From NCBI GenBank assembly GCA_021734075.1, contig JAIPJW010000004.1, positions 1 to 64,000 on the forward strand: a DNA stretch of 64,000 nucleotides. The letters run 5' to 3'. Made by a program: the position numbers and the translations under genes. Origin of the DNA: Cephaloticoccus sp. GTDB lineage: Bacteria; Verrucomicrobiota; Verrucomicrobiia; Opitutales; Opitutaceae. Positions 17,028 to 31,736 of this stretch are shown here, piece by piece. The notes beneath the pieces were generated by a model, which was not told the DNA's origin, did not search any database, and saw only the letters and a list, made by a program, of their open reading frames with translations. Each line of letters starts with the position of its first letter. Within the stretch, counting starts at the first letter, position 1.

Positions 17028-17309
17028 TTAGACGAGCTCGATTTTGTCGCCCGCCTTCAGGGTGACGATGGCCTTTTTGTAGCTGGACCCGATGGTGGGC
17101 TGGCCCGTGCGGCTCTTTTTGTTTTTGCCCTGATAATTTTGGATGTTCACCCGTTTGACGGTGACCTTGAAGGTTTGCTCAACCGCGACCGAAACCGTGT
17201 GTTTGGTGGCAGAAGGGAATACCTCAAAAGTGTATTGGCCCAGCTCGGCGGATTGCTTGCTGGATTTTTCCGTGAGACGGACGAGTTTGAGCACTTGGTT
17301 GGCGTTCAT
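17028..17309 (-). CDS. rplW: 50S ribosomal protein L23
   Basis: 93 aa. It starts [55 protein letters not shown] over the first half, and then a Lys-rich loop QNYQGKNKKSRTGQPTIGSSYKKAIVTLKAGDKIELV. uL23 is the docking site for trigger factor at the tunnel exit. Its ATG overlaps the rplD stop by one base (TAATG), which implies translational coupling. Confidence 0.96.
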   Translation of the reverse strand: MNANQVLKLVRLTEKSSKQSAELGQYTFEVFPSATKHTVSVAVEQTFKVTVKRVNIQNYQGKNKKSRTGQPTIGSSYKKAIVTLKAGDKIELV

Positions 17310-17944
17310 TAGTTCTTATCTCCATTGAGACGGCCGATGATGATTTCGAGGGCTGAAGTGCTGATGATGATCTTGCCATATTGGGCCAGATCCAAGGTGT
17401 TCAGTTCAGCCGCTTCCTGGAGGGAAACCCGGTCGATGTTACGGGCCGCACGAGCGCTTTCCGCCGAGAAGGGTGCATCAACCAACAGGATTTTGCCCTT
17501 GGGAGCGATCCGGTTGACCACTTCGTTCATCAATTTGGTTTTGGGCTGGGCAACGAGAAATTGCTCGATGACGGCGATTTCACCGGCGGAAGCCCGGTCA
17601 AAGAGGGCCCGGCTGAAGGCCAGAGCCTTGACCTTGGAATTGATCTTTTTGGAATAGTCGCGCGGCTTGGGACCGAAAACGACACCACCACCAACCCAGA
17701 GGGGCGAACGGATGGATCCAGCGCGGGCACGTCCGGTGCCCTTTTGCCGCCAGGGTTTTTTACCACCGCCACTCACCTCACCACGAGTTTTGGTCGAGTG
17801 GGTGCCTTGCCGGTTGTTCGCGTTGATGGCAACGATGACTTCCTTCACGGCTTGGAGACCCTTGTCGCCTTCAAACGTGGGCAGGTTGGCGAATTCTTTT
17901 TCGCTGCTGGTTTTACCGTCAGCGCTAAATACTGTAAGTTTCAT
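17309..17944 (-). CDS. rplD: 50S ribosomal protein L4
   Basis: 211 aa. It starts [18 protein letters not shown] and carries the tunnel-lining loop [55 protein letters not shown] over residues ~43-100. uL4 also acts as the autogenous regulator of the S10 operon in E. coli. No matching leader was identified ahead of rpsJ. It lies between rplC (18 nt) and rplW (1-nt overlap). Confidence 0.97.
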   Translation of the reverse strand: MKLTVFSADGKTSSEKEFANLPTFEGDKGLQAVKEVIVAINANNRQGTHSTKTRGEVSGGGKKPWRQKGTGRARAGSIRSPLWVGGGVVFGPKPRDYSKKINSKVKALAFSRALFDRASAGEIAVIEQFLVAQPKTKLMNEVVNRIAPKGKILLVDAPFSAESARAARNIDRVSLQEAAELNTLDLAQYGKIIISTSALEIIIGRLNGDKN

Positions 17945-17962
17945 GGCTGTAAATTCTCCGGT

Positions 17963-18610
17963 TTAGGCTGATTTCGGCTGACCTTTGATGGCCAAACGGA
18001 CAAGCACGTCGTCACCGTTTGCGCCGGGAATGGCGCCCTTGACCAGAATGAGATTCTTGTCACCGATCACCTGAACCACCTGCAAGTTTTGCACCGTGCG
18101 GCGCTCGCTGCCCATGTGGCCGGGCATGACTTGATTCTTCCACACGCGGCCCGGCGTTTGGCGCATGCCGATCGAACCCACGCGGCGATGGAACATGGAA
18201 CCGTGCGAAGCCGGACCACCATTGACCCGAAAGCGCTTTACCACGCCGGCGAAGCCCTTGCCCTTGCTGATGCCGATGACATCAACCAACTGGCCTGCGG
18301 TGAAAATCTCCACGGTAACGACATCCCCGGCCTTGGCCGTCGAGGCCTCAGTGAGACGAACCTCACTCAGCACCCGAGGGGCGACCTCGAGCCCGGCCTT
18401 CTTGGCATGGTTCAACTCCGCCCGGGACGAGTTTTTGAGTTTTTGCTGGGCAAAGCCCAATTGAACAGCGTGGTAGCCATCCGTATCGGTCGTCTTGACT
18501 TGGACGACGGCACAGGGACCGGCTTCAACCACAGTGACGGGGATCAGGACGTTGTTGGCGTCGTAGACCTGCGTCATGCCGAGTTTTTTACCTAAAAGCG
18601 ATGTGATCAT
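17963..18610 (-). CDS. rplC: 50S ribosomal protein L3
   Basis: 215 aa. It starts [20 protein letters not shown] and has [54 protein letters not shown] in its centre, the family signature that includes the finger reaching the peptidyl transferase centre. uL3 is an early 50S assembly protein. It follows rpsJ after a 104-nt gap that includes a small GTGCG/CGCAC stem. Confidence 0.97.
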   Translation of the reverse strand: MITSLLGKKLGMTQVYDANNVLIPVTVVEAGPCAVVQVKTTDTDGYHAVQLGFAQQKLKNSSRAELNHAKKAGLEVAPRVLSEVRLTEASTAKAGDVVTVEIFTAGQLVDVIGISKGKGFAGVVKRFRVNGGPASHGSMFHRRVGSIGMRQTPGRVWKNQVMPGHMGSERRTVQNLQVVQVIGDKNLILVKGAIPGANGDDVLVRLAIKGQPKSA

Positions 18611-18714
18611 AATGCTAAGTGGTAGGTGGAAAATTTCCGTTTAACGACCTACATTAGACAGCTCCAGCGGTGCGCGAGCGCACTTGGGCAACTGCTAACT
18701 ATGGAGTTAATTAA

Positions 18715-19023
18715 TTATACGTTGATGGTGATATCTACGCCCGAGGGGAGATTGAGTTTCTTGAGTTCATCAACCGTCTGAGCGGTGGGCTCGATGATGT
18801 CGATGAGGCGCTTGTGCGTGCGTGACTCGAACTGCTCCATGGATTTTTTATCCACGTGCGGTGAACGATTGACGGTCAGCTTTTCGATGCGGGTGGGCAG
18901 CGGAATTGGACCGGAGACCCGGGCGCCGGAGCGCTTGGCGGTCTCGACGATCTCGAGGGCGGACTGATCGATGACCCGATAGTCGTAGCCCTGGAGTTTG
19001 ATGCGAATGCGTTGGCCTTTCAT
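18715..19023 (-). CDS. rpsJ: 30S ribosomal protein S10 (NusE)
   Basis: 102 aa, standard length. It starts [27 protein letters not shown] and has [29 protein letters not shown] and the end [13 protein letters not shown]. uS10 is a 30S head protein and, with NusB, a transcription antitermination factor that also binds NusG, encoded upstream here. It is only 15 nt after fusA, so the S10 and str blocks are probably one transcription unit. Confidence 0.98.
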   Translation of the reverse strand: MKGQRIRIKLQGYDYRVIDQSALEIVETAKRSGARVSGPIPLPTRIEKLTVNRSPHVDKKSMEQFESRTHKRLIDIIEPTAQTVDELKKLNLPSGVDITINV

Positions 19024-19038
19024 GGAGGAAGAGATGGG

Positions 19039-21228
19039 TTAGGTGCGGGCCGGAGCCTTGCTGGAGGACTCGACGATCTTGGGCAGAAGTGAATTGGGGA
19101 CCTGCTCAAAATGTGAGGGTGTAATGGAGGCGCTGGCGCGACCCTTGGAGAGCGAACGGATGTCAGTCACATAGCCAAACAGCATCTCGAGCGGAACATG
19201 CGAGGTAACAATACCGGCACCATTCTTGTTTTCGATTCCCTGAATTTGACCGCGACGGCGATTGATATCGCCCATCAAATCGCCCTGGTATTCTTCCGGC
19301 GTGGTGATTTCAACGGTCATGATCGGCTCCAGCAAAATCGGGTTCGCCGCCTTCATGGCTTCCTTGAAGGCAAAGATGCCGGCCATCTTGAACGCGAGTT
19401 CCGACGAATCCACATCGTGGAAGGATCCGTCGACAATGCGCAGCTTTACGTCGACCACCGGATAACCCGCCACCACACCATTGTTACAACCTTCCAACAG
19501 GCCATCCGTGGAGGGTTTGATGAATTCCTTGGGAATGGACCCACCAACGATTTCATTGATGACTTCGATTCCTTTGCCCTTTTCGTTGGGCTCAATCTTG
19601 ATGACCACGTGGCCATATTGACCCTTGCCACCGGATTGCCGGATAAATTTACCTTCGCCATCGGCGGCGGTGAGAATGGTTTCACGGTAGGCGATCTGGG
19701 GTTTACCCGAGGTCGCTTCGACCTTGAACTCACGTTTCATGCGGTCGCGGATGATATCCAGGTGCAATTCACCCATGCCGGCCAAAATCGTCTGACCTGT
19801 GTCCGGGTCGGTCGAAACCCGCAGGGTTGGGTCCTCGGCCACTAAACGCTGAAGCGCTGTGCCCATTTTTTCCTGGTCGGCCTTTGAATTGGGCTCAATC
19901 GACATCGCAATGACCGGCTCCGGGAAGGATGGCGGCTCAAGGCGGATATCAAAATCCTCATCGCAAAGGGTATCGCCTGTGATGACATCCTTGACGCCCA
20001 CGAGCGCACAGATGTCACCGGAATAAGCCATGTCGATTTCATCGCGATCCATTGCGCGCATCAAAACCAAACGGGAAACCCGCTCGGTGCGACGGGTCCG
20101 AGGATTGTATAGCGGCATGCCCTTGGGCAGCTTGCCGGTGTAAACCCGGAAGAAGACCAATTTGCCGACGAAAGGATCACTCCAAAGTTTAAACGCCAAT
20201 CCAGCCAACTTGCCGGCATCGGTAACAACAGCCTCCACTTCCTTGCCGTCGGTGTCCTGCCCTTTCATGGCAGGGACATCCAATGGCCCCGGCAGGTAGT
20301 TGACCACACAGTCGAGCAAACGTTGGACGCCTTTGTTCTTGAAGGCAGAACCCGGAATCGCGCCGACAAACTTCATCGAGACCGTGGCCTTGCGCACACC
20401 AATCTGCAATTCCTGCACGCTGATCTCCTCGCCATTCAGGAATTTTTCCGCGATTACATCGTCAAAATCCGAAATCGCCTCGGTCAGCTTCTCGCGATAC
20501 TCCTGCGCCTGGTCCACATACTCGGCCGGAATTTCGCTGGTGACGGGCTTCAATCCCAAAGCATCCTCTTCCGTGCCGAAAATGTAGGCGACGTTTTGGA
20601 CCAAATCGATCAGGCCGGTAAAGTTCTCTTCCTTGCCAATGGGCAGAAACAAGGGATGGGCATTGGCCTTAAGTTTTTCCCGCATCTCTGAAACCGCGCG
20701 GAAAAAATCGGCACCGGTGCGGTCCATCTTGTTGACGAAAGCAATCCGGGGAACGCCGTATTTATTGGCCTGACGCCATACGGTTTCGGACTGGGGTTGC
20801 ACACCCGCCACCGCACAAAAAACTGCGACGGCACCGTCCAGCACGCGCATCGAGCGTTCTACCTCAGCCGTGAAATCCACGTGTCCTGGGGTATCGATGA
20901 TGTTGATCCGTTGGTTGATGCCCATCCAGGGACCATTGGAAGCATTCCATGCACAGGAGATTGCCGCCGCTGTGATCGTGATGCCACGCTCCCGTTCCTG
21001 TTCCATCCAGTCAGTTACGGCTGTGCCTTCATGCACTTCACCGATTTTATGGACGGCACCGGAATAAAAAAGTATCCGCTCGGTGGTGGTCGTCTTGCCG
21101 GCATCAATATGCGCAGCAATGCCGATGTTTCGCGTCCACTCCAATGGGAAAGGACGTTCCTTGGCGTTGACCGGCGAGATTTTACTCTTGTCGGTAACGA
21201 TGGATATCTTGGTCGCGGCTTCAGACAT
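19039..21228 (-). CDS. fusA: elongation factor G
   Basis: 729 aa. Catalyses translocation and, with RRF, ribosome recycling. All GTPase motifs are canonical: G1 [15 protein letters not shown], switch I with [14 protein letters not shown]3 [16 protein letters not shown], and G4 [10 protein letters not shown]. Domain IV ends with the familiar SMPQG-like loop region ([17 protein letters not shown]) and domain V ends [16 protein letters not shown]. The canonical switch I contrasts with the unusual one in EF-Tu from the same window. It lies between rpsG (8 nt) and rpsJ (15 nt). Confidence 0.98.
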   Translation of the reverse strand: MSEAATKISIVTDKSKISPVNAKERPFPLEWTRNIGIAAHIDAGKTTTTERILFYSGAVHKIGEVHEGTAVTDWMEQERERGITITAAAISCAWNASNGPWMGINQRINIIDTPGHVDFTAEVERSMRVLDGAVAVFCAVAGVQPQSETVWRQANKYGVPRIAFVNKMDRTGADFFRAVSEMREKLKANAHPLFLPIGKEENFTGLIDLVQNVAYIFGTEEDALGLKPVTSEIPAEYVDQAQEYREKLTEAISDFDDVIAEKFLNGEEISVQELQIGVRKATVSMKFVGAIPGSAFKNKGVQRLLDCVVNYLPGPLDVPAMKGQDTDGKEVEAVVTDAGKLAGLAFKLWSDPFVGKLVFFRVYTGKLPKGMPLYNPRTRRTERVSRLVLMRAMDRDEIDMAYSGDICALVGVKDVITGDTLCDEDFDIRLEPPSFPEPVIAMSIEPNSKADQEKMGTALQRLVAEDPTLRVSTDPDTGQTILAGMGELHLDIIRDRMKREFKVEATSGKPQIAYRETILTAADGEGKFIRQSGGKGQYGHVVIKIEPNEKGKGIEVINEIVGGSIPKEFIKPSTDGLLEGCNNGVVAGYPVVDVKLRIVDGSFHDVDSSELAFKMAGIFAFKEAMKAANPILLEPIMTVEITTPEEYQGDLMGDINRRRGQIQGIENKNGAGIVTSHVPLEMLFGYVTDIRSLSKGRASASITPSHFEQVPNSLLPKIVESSSKAPART

Positions 21229-21236
21229 GGCGTGAA

Positions 21237-21710
21237 TTACCAGCGAAGGTGTGCAAATGCACGGTTGGCCTGTGCCATCTTGTGGGTGTCTTCCTTCTTT
21301 TTCACCACGCCACCCGTGTTGTTGTAGGCATCAACGATTTCGGCCGCGAGCGCGTCATGCATTGGCATACCTTTGCGGCTGTTCGCCGCGGCCACCAACC
21401 AGCGCAAAGCAACCGATTCCTGACGCTCAAACGAAATCTCAACCGGCACCTGATAAGTCGCACCACCCACGCGGCGGCTCTTGACCTCCAAGCGGGGACG
21501 GGCGTTTTCCATGGCACCAAGCAACAGGTCGACAGGGTTGCCCTTGTCGAGCTTCTCGGAAACTTTTTCGAAGGCACCGTAGACGATGCGTTGGGCAATA
21601 TTCTTTTTGCCGCTTTTCATTACGACATTGACCAAATGAGCCACCAACGGGCTGTTGTAGCGGATATCTGGCTCAACCTTGCGTTTGGTTGCTCTGTGAC
21701 GGCGTGACAT
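21237..21710 (-). CDS. rpsG: 30S ribosomal protein S7
   Basis: 157 aa. It starts [48 protein letters not shown] and contains [30 protein letters not shown]. The C-terminal [13 protein letters not shown] is typical. uS7 starts 30S head assembly and in E. coli regulates the str operon. It follows rpsL by 26 nt and is 8 nt before fusA. Confidence 0.98.
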   Translation of the reverse strand: MSRRHRATKRKVEPDIRYNSPLVAHLVNVVMKSGKKNIAQRIVYGAFEKVSEKLDKGNPVDLLLGAMENARPRLEVKSRRVGGATYQVPVEISFERQESVALRWLVAAANSRKGMPMHDALAAEIVDAYNNTGGVVKKKEDTHKMAQANRAFAHLRW

Positions 21711-21736
21711 GGCTTAGTTAGTTGAAGGTAGATTGA

Positions 21737-22117
21737 TTACTTGGCGGCCTTGGGTCGTTTGACTCCATATTTGGAGCGACTGCGACGGCGTTTCTCGACT
21801 CCGGTGGCGTCCAATGCTCCACGGACGATGTGATAGCGCACACCCGGCAGATCCTTCACACGACCACCACGAACCAAAACGATGGAGTGCTCTTGCAGGG
21901 AATGTCCCTCGTCAGGGATGTAGGAAATCACCTCATTGCCATTGGTGAGTCGGACCTTGGCGACCTTGCGAATAGCGGAGTTCGGCTTCTTGGGTGTGCG
22001 GGTCATGACCTGAACACAGACCCCACGGCGAAACGGGTTACTGTCCAAAGCCGGTGACTTCGACTTGGCGACTACCTTGCGGCGGCCTTTGCGAACGAGC
22101 TGATTGATGGTCGGCAT
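21737..22117 (-). CDS. rpsL: 30S ribosomal protein S12
   Basis: 126 aa. It starts [25 protein letters not shown] and contains [20 protein letters not shown] and the [20 protein letters not shown] loop. The Lys residues equivalent to E. coli K42/K43 and K87/K88, where streptomycin-resistance changes arise, are unaltered. uS12 sits in the decoding centre. It is the first gene of the str unit, behind a candidate promoter at 22154-22181 and after the rpoC terminator. Confidence 0.98.
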   Translation of the reverse strand: MPTINQLVRKGRRKVVAKSKSPALDSNPFRRGVCVQVMTRTPKKPNSAIRKVAKVRLTNGNEVISYIPDEGHSLQEHSIVLVRGGRVKDLPGVRYHIVRGALDATGVEKRRRSRSKYGVKRPKAAK

Positions 22118-22153
22118 ACGAAATTAAGTGTGAGAATTAGAGAAAAGAGGAAG

Positions 22154-22181
22154 AAGCTAGCACCCGTTAAAAGCTCGGCAA
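22154..22181 (-). promoter_or_regulatory. candidate sigma70 promoter for the rpsL-led str/S10 unit
   Basis: On the minus strand TTGCCG, a 16-nt spacer and TAGCTT (within GGTGCTAGCTTC) lie about 37 nt upstream of the rpsL ATG, and downstream of the rpoC terminator. It is the best -35/-10 pair seen in the 22118-22360 gap. Identified by eye only. Confidence 0.45.
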
Positions 22182-22359
22182 GAACTTTTTGGCGAAAAGT
22201 ATGAAGGTTCGCGAAAATCCGAGATTTGGCCTCGTTCCGCGAGTTTGTAGTGCGTCCATCCTGGGCAATGAAACGCGTCTGAGAAAGTGGGAGCCAGCCA
22301 GACTTGGTCGTTTGCCTGGACGCTACAAGCTCGATTTTTGCTTTCTGTCATTATTCCTC

Positions 22360-22392
22360 AAAAAAAACGCCCGGCCGTTAAGGCCGGGCGTT
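22360..22392 (-). terminator. rho-independent terminator of the rpoBC transcript
   Basis: On the minus strand AACGCCCGGCC, a five-base loop and GGCCGGGCGTT form a perfect 11-bp GC-rich stem followed immediately by an eight-T run. It lies about 155 nt beyond the rpoC stop and should end transcription of tuf/secE/rplK/rpoBC before the str unit. Confidence 0.92.
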
Positions 22393-22500
22393 AAACCACA
22401 CGGAGCTAGGCTCAACATGTGATTTTGGCGGGAGGAGTGAAAATCTCGGCAAATGCCGTCCTGTTTACAAGCAGAATTTGTCTGCCCTAAACAACAAGGA

Positions 22501-22520
22501 CGCGGATGCATGCATCCGCG
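22501..22520. repeat. 20-bp perfect palindrome downstream of rpoC
   Basis: CGCGGATGCATGCATCCGCG is its own reverse complement. In RNA it would form an 8-bp stem with a CATG loop, 27 nt after the rpoC stop codon. No T-tract follows, so it is not a simple terminator. Confidence 0.9.
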
Positions 22521-22546
22521 GCCTGATAAGTCAGTCTGGACCGGGC

Positions 22547-26701
<4,155 letters not shown>

Positions 26702-26741
26702 GTATGCTTTCCCAGATGTTGTTAAATGATGCGATGTGACT

Positions 26742-29700
26742 TCAGGTGCCGAAGCCCAGTGAGTCGCGCTTGTTGAGCTTGATGTCCAACCCGAGGGATT
26801 GGATTTCCTTGATCAAAACATTGAAGGATTCGGGTGTGCCGGCCTGCAACGTGTTGTCGCCCTTGACGAGCGATTCGTAAATCTTGGTGCGACCCTGCAC
26901 GTCGTCCGACTTGACCGTGAGGAGTTCCTGCAAGGTATGCGCCGCGCCGTAGGCCTCCAAGGCCCAGACTTCCATTTCGCCGAAGCGTTGGCCGCCGTAT
27001 TGAGCTTTGCCGCCCAAAGGTTGCTGGGTGACCAAGGAGTAAGGACCAACAGCCCGGGCGTGGATCTTGTGGGAAACAAGGTGATTGAGCTTCATCATGT
27101 AGATGTAGCCGACCACGACCTGTTGGTCGATTTGCTCACCGGTGCGTCCGTCGAAGAGCACACTCTTGCCCGAAGTCGGGAGACCCGCTTCAGCCAAGTA
27201 TTCGCGGACCCGTTTTTCCGGGATACCGTCGAACACCGGGGTCGCGACTTTGATCCCAAGGATTTTGCAGGCCCAACCCAAGTGAGTTTCCAACACCTGC
27301 CCCACGTTCATGCGGGAAGGCACACCGAGGGGATTGAGGCAGATTTCCACCGGGGTCCCATCAGGGAGAAACGGCATGTCTTCCTCAGGCACGATCTTGG
27401 CGACCACACCCTTGTTACCGTGACGACCGGCCATCTTGTCGCCCACTTCAAGCTTGTGCTTGGTGGCGATGTAAACCTTGACCTGCTTGATGGCACCGCT
27501 GCCGTCACCTTCGCCGGCCTCCACGGCACCGATCTTGCGTTCGCGGTCACTCTCGAGCTCGTCGAACTTGGTCTGGTAGCCGCCGATGATCTCCATGATC
27601 TTGATGCGAACCGGGGAAGGGTCGATCTGCACGTGTTTGGAAACCGCGGCGAGTTTGCGCAGGAGGGTCTTGGTGATCTTGCGATTGGCCGGAATGATGA
27701 TTTCACCGGATTCACCGTTGATCACATCAAGCGGGATTTTTTCACCCAACAGGATATTCGAAAGAGCCTCGGTCAGTCCTTCACGCAGCTTGTCCATCTG
27801 CGTTTTGTATTCTTCCTGGATTTGCTTGATTTGGCGACGGCGGTCGGAGGGCGACAAACGCTCCACCTCATTGTCGATCCGGGAGGAAACTTTGACATCC
27901 ATGACGATGCCGGCCGCGCCGGAAGGCACGACCAGCGAAGTATCCTTAACGTCTGCGGCTTTTTCGCCGAAGATCGCACGAAGTAGTTTTTCCTCGGGCG
28001 CCAGTTCGGTTTCGGATTTCGGGGTGATCTTTCCGACCAGAATGTCGCCGGGCTTCACCTCGGCACCGATGCGAATCACACCGTTGTGATCCAGATTTTT
28101 CAGCGCTTCCTCGCCAACGTTGGGAATATCCCGGGTGATTTCCTCGGGCCCAAGTTTGGTGTCTCGGGCGGTGACTTCGAATTCCTGGATATGAATCGAG
28201 GTGAAGATGTCTTCCTTCAGAACTTTCTCGGAGATCAGGATCGCATCTTCGAAGTTGTAACCGTTCCACGGCATGAAGCCCACCAGCACGTTGCGACCCA
28301 GCGCCATTTCACCCTTCTCGGTCGAAGGACCGTCGGCGATGATCTGCTGCGCCTTGATTTTCTGACCCAGCTTGACGAGGGGTTTTTGATTGAAGCAGGT
28401 GCCGGCGTTGGAGCGCATGAATTTGCGCAGTTCGTATACCTGCACACCATTCTTGGGATCGTTCTTGAGTGAACGGGGCAACTCACCGTCCTTGGTGATA
28501 ACGATGCGTTTGGCATCCACCGAAGCGACCACCCCACCCTCTTCGGCCACGACAACGATCTTGGAGTCACGGGCGACGCGTTCTTCAATGCCGGTGCCCA
28601 CAAACGGTGATTCGGCCTGCAACAATGGCACGCCTTGACGTTGCATGTTTGCGCCCATGAGCGCGCGATTCGCATCATCGTGCTCGAGGAAGGGAATCAT
28701 CCCGGCAGCGATCGAAATGACCTGCTTCGGTGATACGTCCATGTAATCCACCTCGTCGGCGGCCACTTCAAGGAATTCGCCATCCTTACGCACGGTGACC
28801 TTGCCAACGAAATGACCCTTGTCATCAATTTCAGCGTTGGCTTGGGCGATCACCTTGGCTTCCTCCTGGTCGGCGGTGAGATACTCGATCTTGTCACTGA
28901 CCTTGCCGGATTTCACCAAACGGTAGGGTGTTTCAATGAAACCAAATTCATTGACGCGGGCATAGGTGGAGAGGGAATTGATCAGACCGATGTTCGGACC
29001 TTCAGGCGTCTCGATCGGACAGATGCGGCCGTAGTGCGAAGGATGAACGTCGCGCACTTCAAAACCGGCGCGCTCGCGATTGAGACCGCCAGGCCCGAGG
29101 GCGGAAAGACGACGCTTGTGCGTGACCTCGGCCAAGGGGTTGATTTGATCCATGAACTGCGAGAGCTGGGACCGGGCAAAGAAATCACGGATGACCGTGG
29201 TGAGTGCCTTCGGGTTGATCAGCTTCTGCGGCGTGATCGAATCCACGCTTTGATCATACATCGTCATGCGTTCACGGACGAGACGCTCCGTGCGGCTCAG
29301 ACCCAGACGGCATTGATTGGCGAGTAATTCGCCCACGGTGCGGACGCGGCGGGAACCCAGATGATCGATGTCATCAACGACACCCTCGCCCCGCTTGAGG
29401 CGGACGAGATACTTGGTCGCGGCGACCACGTCACCGGATTCCAAAATGCGCTGTTCCAAGGCCACCTTCAGGCCGAGCTTTTGGTTGACCTTGTAACGAC
29501 CCACGCGACCGAGGTCGTAACGTTTTGGATCGAAGAAGAGCCGCTTGAGCAGGGCCTTGGCGTTGGCCGTGGTCGGTGGTTCACCGGGACGCAGGCGCTT
29601 GTAAATTTCCTTGAGGGCCTCCTCCTCGTTGCGAGTCGGATCCTTCTTGAGCGCCCGGATGATGGCACCTTCGTCACCGGAGGTGTCGATCACACGAATC

Positions 29701-30521
29701 GTGTTGATATCGTGTTTTTCAAAAGTGCGCACGATTTGTTTGGTCAACGGCTCAAAGGCACGGGCCAGCACGACACCCTTCTGGGCATCAATCGCATCCT
29801 CAACCAGCACGAGCGTGGACACATTTTCCAGATCGAGGGCCTTGGATACCTTCAAATCCTTGATCTCATAGAACAGGTTGAGGATATCGATGTCGCTCGA
29901 ATACCCGACGGCGCGCAGCATCGTCGTGATGAGAAATTTGCGACGGCGGCGGCGGCGGTCGAGATAGACGTATAGCAGGTCGTTATTGTCGAACTGCACT
30001 TCAAGCCAGGTGCCGCGATCGGGAATAATCCGGAAGGAATGCAGCAGCTTGCCGTTCGGATGCGGCGTCACCTCAAAGGCAATGCCCGGGGAACGGTGAA
30101 GTTGGGAGACGACGACGCGTTCAGCGCCGTTGATGATGAACGAGCCGCGCTCGGTCACCATGGGGATTTCACCCATGTAAATTTCTTCATCCTTGATGAA
30201 GTCTTCTTCCCGCAAGCGCAGCTTCACATAGAGCGGCACGGAATAGGTGACGCCCTCACGGATGCACTCGATCTCGGAATTCTTGGGCTCGCCCAAGGTG
30301 TAGGAAACGTATTCGAGCGTCAGACGGGCATCATAGGACTCAATCGGGAAGACCTCACGAAACACGGCCTCAAGGCCCTGGGGCTTGCGTTGCTTGTCGG
30401 GCAGGCCCTTCTGCAGAAAGTCCAGATAGGAGGTGATCTGAATCTCGATCAGATTCGGCGGCTGGATCACTTCGCGGAGGTTGCCGAAGTTAATGCGTTC
30501 GGATTGTGTGCGGTCGGCCAT
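26742..30521 (-). CDS. rpoB: DNA-directed RNA polymerase beta subunit
   Basis: 1259 aa. The family core is clear: [52 protein letters not shown] and the C-terminal [20 protein letters not shown]. In the rifampicin pocket the residues equivalent to E. coli D516, H526 and S531 are unaltered. The 518 and 522 equivalents are Ile and Ala ([13 protein letters not shown]), which may simply be the lineage state. It follows rplL after 165 nt containing a stem-loop and precedes rpoC by 40 nt. Confidence 0.98.
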   Translation of the reverse strand: MADRTQSERINFGNLREVIQPPNLIEIQITSYLDFLQKGLPDKQRKPQGLEAVFREVFPIESYDARLTLEYVSYTLGEPKNSEIECIREGVTYSVPLYVKLRLREEDFIKDEEIYMGEIPMVTERGSFIINGAERVVVSQLHRSPGIAFEVTPHPNGKLLHSFRIIPDRGTWLEVQFDNNDLLYVYLDRRRRRRKFLITTMLRAVGYSSDIDILNLFYEIKDLKVSKALDLENVSTLVLVEDAIDAQKGVVLARAFEPLTKQIVRTFEKHDINTIRVIDTSGDEGAIIRALKKDPTRNEEEALKEIYKRLRPGEPPTTANAKALLKRLFFDPKRYDLGRVGRYKVNQKLGLKVALEQRILESGDVVAATKYLVRLKRGEGVVDDIDHLGSRRVRTVGELLANQCRLGLSRTERLVRERMTMYDQSVDSITPQKLINPKALTTVIRDFFARSQLSQFMDQINPLAEVTHKRRLSALGPGGLNRERAGFEVRDVHPSHYGRICPIETPEGPNIGLINSLSTYARVNEFGFIETPYRLVKSGKVSDKIEYLTADQEEAKVIAQANAEIDDKGHFVGKVTVRKDGEFLEVAADEVDYMDVSPKQVISIAAGMIPFLEHDDANRALMGANMQRQGVPLLQAESPFVGTGIEERVARDSKIVVVAEEGGVVASVDAKRIVITKDGELPRSLKNDPKNGVQVYELRKFMRSNAGTCFNQKPLVKLGQKIKAQQIIADGPSTEKGEMALGRNVLVGFMPWNGYNFEDAILISEKVLKEDIFTSIHIQEFEVTARDTKLGPEEITRDIPNVGEEALKNLDHNGVIRIGAEVKPGDILVGKITPKSETELAPEEKLLRAIFGEKAADVKDTSLVVPSGAAGIVMDVKVSSRIDNEVERLSPSDRRRQIKQIQEEYKTQMDKLREGLTEALSNILLGEKIPLDVINGESGEIIIPANRKITKTLLRKLAAVSKHVQIDPSPVRIKIMEIIGGYQTKFDELESDRERKIGAVEAGEGDGSGAIKQVKVYIATKHKLEVGDKMAGRHGNKGVVAKIVPEEDMPFLPDGTPVEICLNPLGVPSRMNVGQVLETHLGWACKILGIKVATPVFDGIPEKRVREYLAEAGLPTSGKSVLFDGRTGEQIDQQVVVGYIYMMKLNHLVSHKIHARAVGPYSLVTQQPLGGKAQYGGQRFGEMEVWALEAYGAAHTLQELLTVKSDDVQGRTKIYESLVKGDNTLQAGTPESFNVLIKEIQSLGLDIKLNKRDSLGFGT

Positions 30522-30617
30522 GTAATTACCCGGTTTGATGAAAAAAAGGACGGAAGTTCGCGCTCAAGAATTGGCGCGGCTGACTAACGAAAGAACAGAA
30601 TGGGAAAAGGCAAAGGA

Positions 30618-30641
30618 CAGGCCGCGTGAAAACACGGCCTG
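30618..30641 (-). promoter_or_regulatory. stem-loop in the rplL-rpoB intergenic region
   Basis: The sequence caggccgcgtg/aaaa/cacggcctg pairs over nine base pairs with one bulged C. On the minus strand it is followed by TCCTTTGCCTTTTCC, a weak T-rich stretch. In E. coli the rplL-rpoB gap holds an attenuator and an RNase III site that lower rpoBC expression relative to L7/L12, and this hairpin is in the same place. Function is inferred from position. Confidence 0.55.
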
Positions 30642-30686
30642 CCCCGAAGAATTCGGAAGTTGTGAAACTAAGTCGGCCAAGTGAAA

Positions 30687-31067
30687 TTACTTGAGCTCGA
30701 CCTTGGCGCCAGCGGCCTCGAGTTTCTTTTTGATCTCCTCGGCGTCGGCCTTGGAAGCGGCTTCCTTGACCGGCTTCGGGGCGGCTTCGACGAGGTCCTT
30801 GGCTTCCTTGAGGCCCAAGCCGGTGATGGCGCGGACTTCCTTGATGACGCCAATTTTGTTGGCCCCGGCTTCAAGAAGCACGACGTCAAACTCGGTCTTT
30901 TCCTCTGCAGGAGCGGCAGCAGCCGCAGCGGGAGCGGCGGCGACGGCGACTGGAGCGGCGGCGGAAACGCCCCACTTCTCTTCGAGGGCCTTGACTAGAT
31001 CGGCGATTTCGAGAACCGACTGGCCGGAAAGCCACTCGATAACTTGGTCTTTGGTGATGTTGCTCAT
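30687..31067 (-). CDS. rplL: 50S ribosomal protein L7/L12
   Basis: 126 aa. The N-terminal dimerisation helices (IIEWLSG-like start, [17 protein letters not shown]) are followed by the Ala/Pro hinge and then the globular domain with [44 protein letters not shown]. The end AGAKVELK is typical. It forms the stalk that recruits EF-Tu, EF-G and IF2. It lies 144 nt after rplJ. Confidence 0.97.
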   Translation of the reverse strand: MSNITKDQVIEWLSGQSVLEIADLVKALEEKWGVSAAAPVAVAAAPAAAAAAPAEEKTEFDVVLLEAGANKIGVIKEVRAITGLGLKEAKDLVEAAPKPVKEAASKADAEEIKKKLEAAGAKVELK

Positions 31068-31211
31068 GATATTATCTTTTGTTCGAGACTAGCGACTTGA
31101 ACTGAAGTGCGTTTAAGAGACGTATCCCCTAGTTTTGAACTTTGCTTTGTTTTCGGTTGCGGCGCGGAAAAATGCCCCGCTTGGAAATTGGTTGGGGTGG
31201 ATGGGTTGAAA

Positions 31212-31724
31212 TTACTCGGCGGCGCGAATCTTGGCCTGGAGGACGTTGACCACGCTTTGCGGAATGGCATTGAGCACGCGAACGAGCATCGTGCCGGGTT
31301 GATTGAGGAGACCCAGCAACTGGGCGCGCAGGGCATCAAGTGATGGCAGGGCCGCCAGGGCTTTGACATCATCAGCCGTCAGCAATTTCTGGCTGAGAAT
31401 GGCGGCTTTGACCTCAACCTTCTGCTTGGCTTTGAAGTAGTCGGTCACGATCTTGGCCACGCCGGGAGAGTTGGCACCACCCACGACGATCGCGGTGGGA
31501 CCAGCCAGTGAATCCTCGAACTCAGGCAAGCCCATCGCCTTGGCGGCGACGCGCAGCGAACTGTTTTTCACCACGTGAAATTCGGCGTTCTCTTTCTTGA
31601 GCTCGGCCCGAAGATCCGCGACATCGGCAACGGTGACGCCGGTGAAGTTGGTTAGAATGACGTAGTCAGACTTCTTGAGGTGGGTCTCGACCTCGGCGAC
31701 TAAATATTGTTTTTCAGCTCTCAT
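31212..31724 (-). CDS. rplJ: 50S ribosomal protein L10
   Basis: 170 aa. It starts MRAEKQYLVAEVETHLKKSDYVILTNFTGVTV, has the LRAELKKENAEFHVVKNSSLRVAAKA and AIVVGGANSPGVAKIVTDYFK stretches, and a C-terminal helix that anchors L7/L12 dimers. Only 12 nt separate it from rplA, so there is no room for the long L10-binding leader found in E. coli. Any autoregulation must act elsewhere. Confidence 0.96.
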   Translation of the reverse strand: MRAEKQYLVAEVETHLKKSDYVILTNFTGVTVADVADLRAELKKENAEFHVVKNSSLRVAAKAMGLPEFEDSLAGPTAIVVGGANSPGVAKIVTDYFKAKQKVEVKAAILSQKLLTADDVKALAALPSLDALRAQLLGLLNQPGTMLVRVLNAIPQSVVNVLQAKIRAAE

Positions 31725-31736
31725 GGTCGTGGCTCC

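Larger units (their letters stand above)
22118..22546. other. 429-nt intergenic region between rpoC and rpsL
   Basis: The only gap over 300 nt in the window. In transcription order it holds a 20-bp perfect palindrome just past the rpoC stop, about 110 nt without clear structure, a strong rho-independent terminator, about 180 nt of featureless AT-richer sequence, and a candidate promoter for rpsL. ORFs of 62-77 aa listed here have no family features and cross the terminator, so no gene is called. Confidence 0.7.

Noticed and set aside
22157-22422. Small ORFs of 62-77 aa between rpoC and rpsL
   Set aside because: They cross the terminator and the candidate promoter, have no recognisable domain or ribosome binding site, and differ in every frame.
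26799-27986. 395-aa plus-strand ORF within rpoB
   Set aside because: Antisense shadow of a conserved gene; no domain pattern.
28960-29140. Possible natural rifampicin resistance in RpoB (Ile at 518, Ala at 522 equivalents)
   Set aside because: The main resistance positions (D516, H526 and S531 equivalents) are wild type, and these two changes may be the lineage's normal state. No resistance claim can be made from sequence alone.
31725-31736. L10 autoregulatory leader ahead of rplJ
   Set aside because: The rplA-rplJ gap is only 12 nt, too short for the known leader structure.
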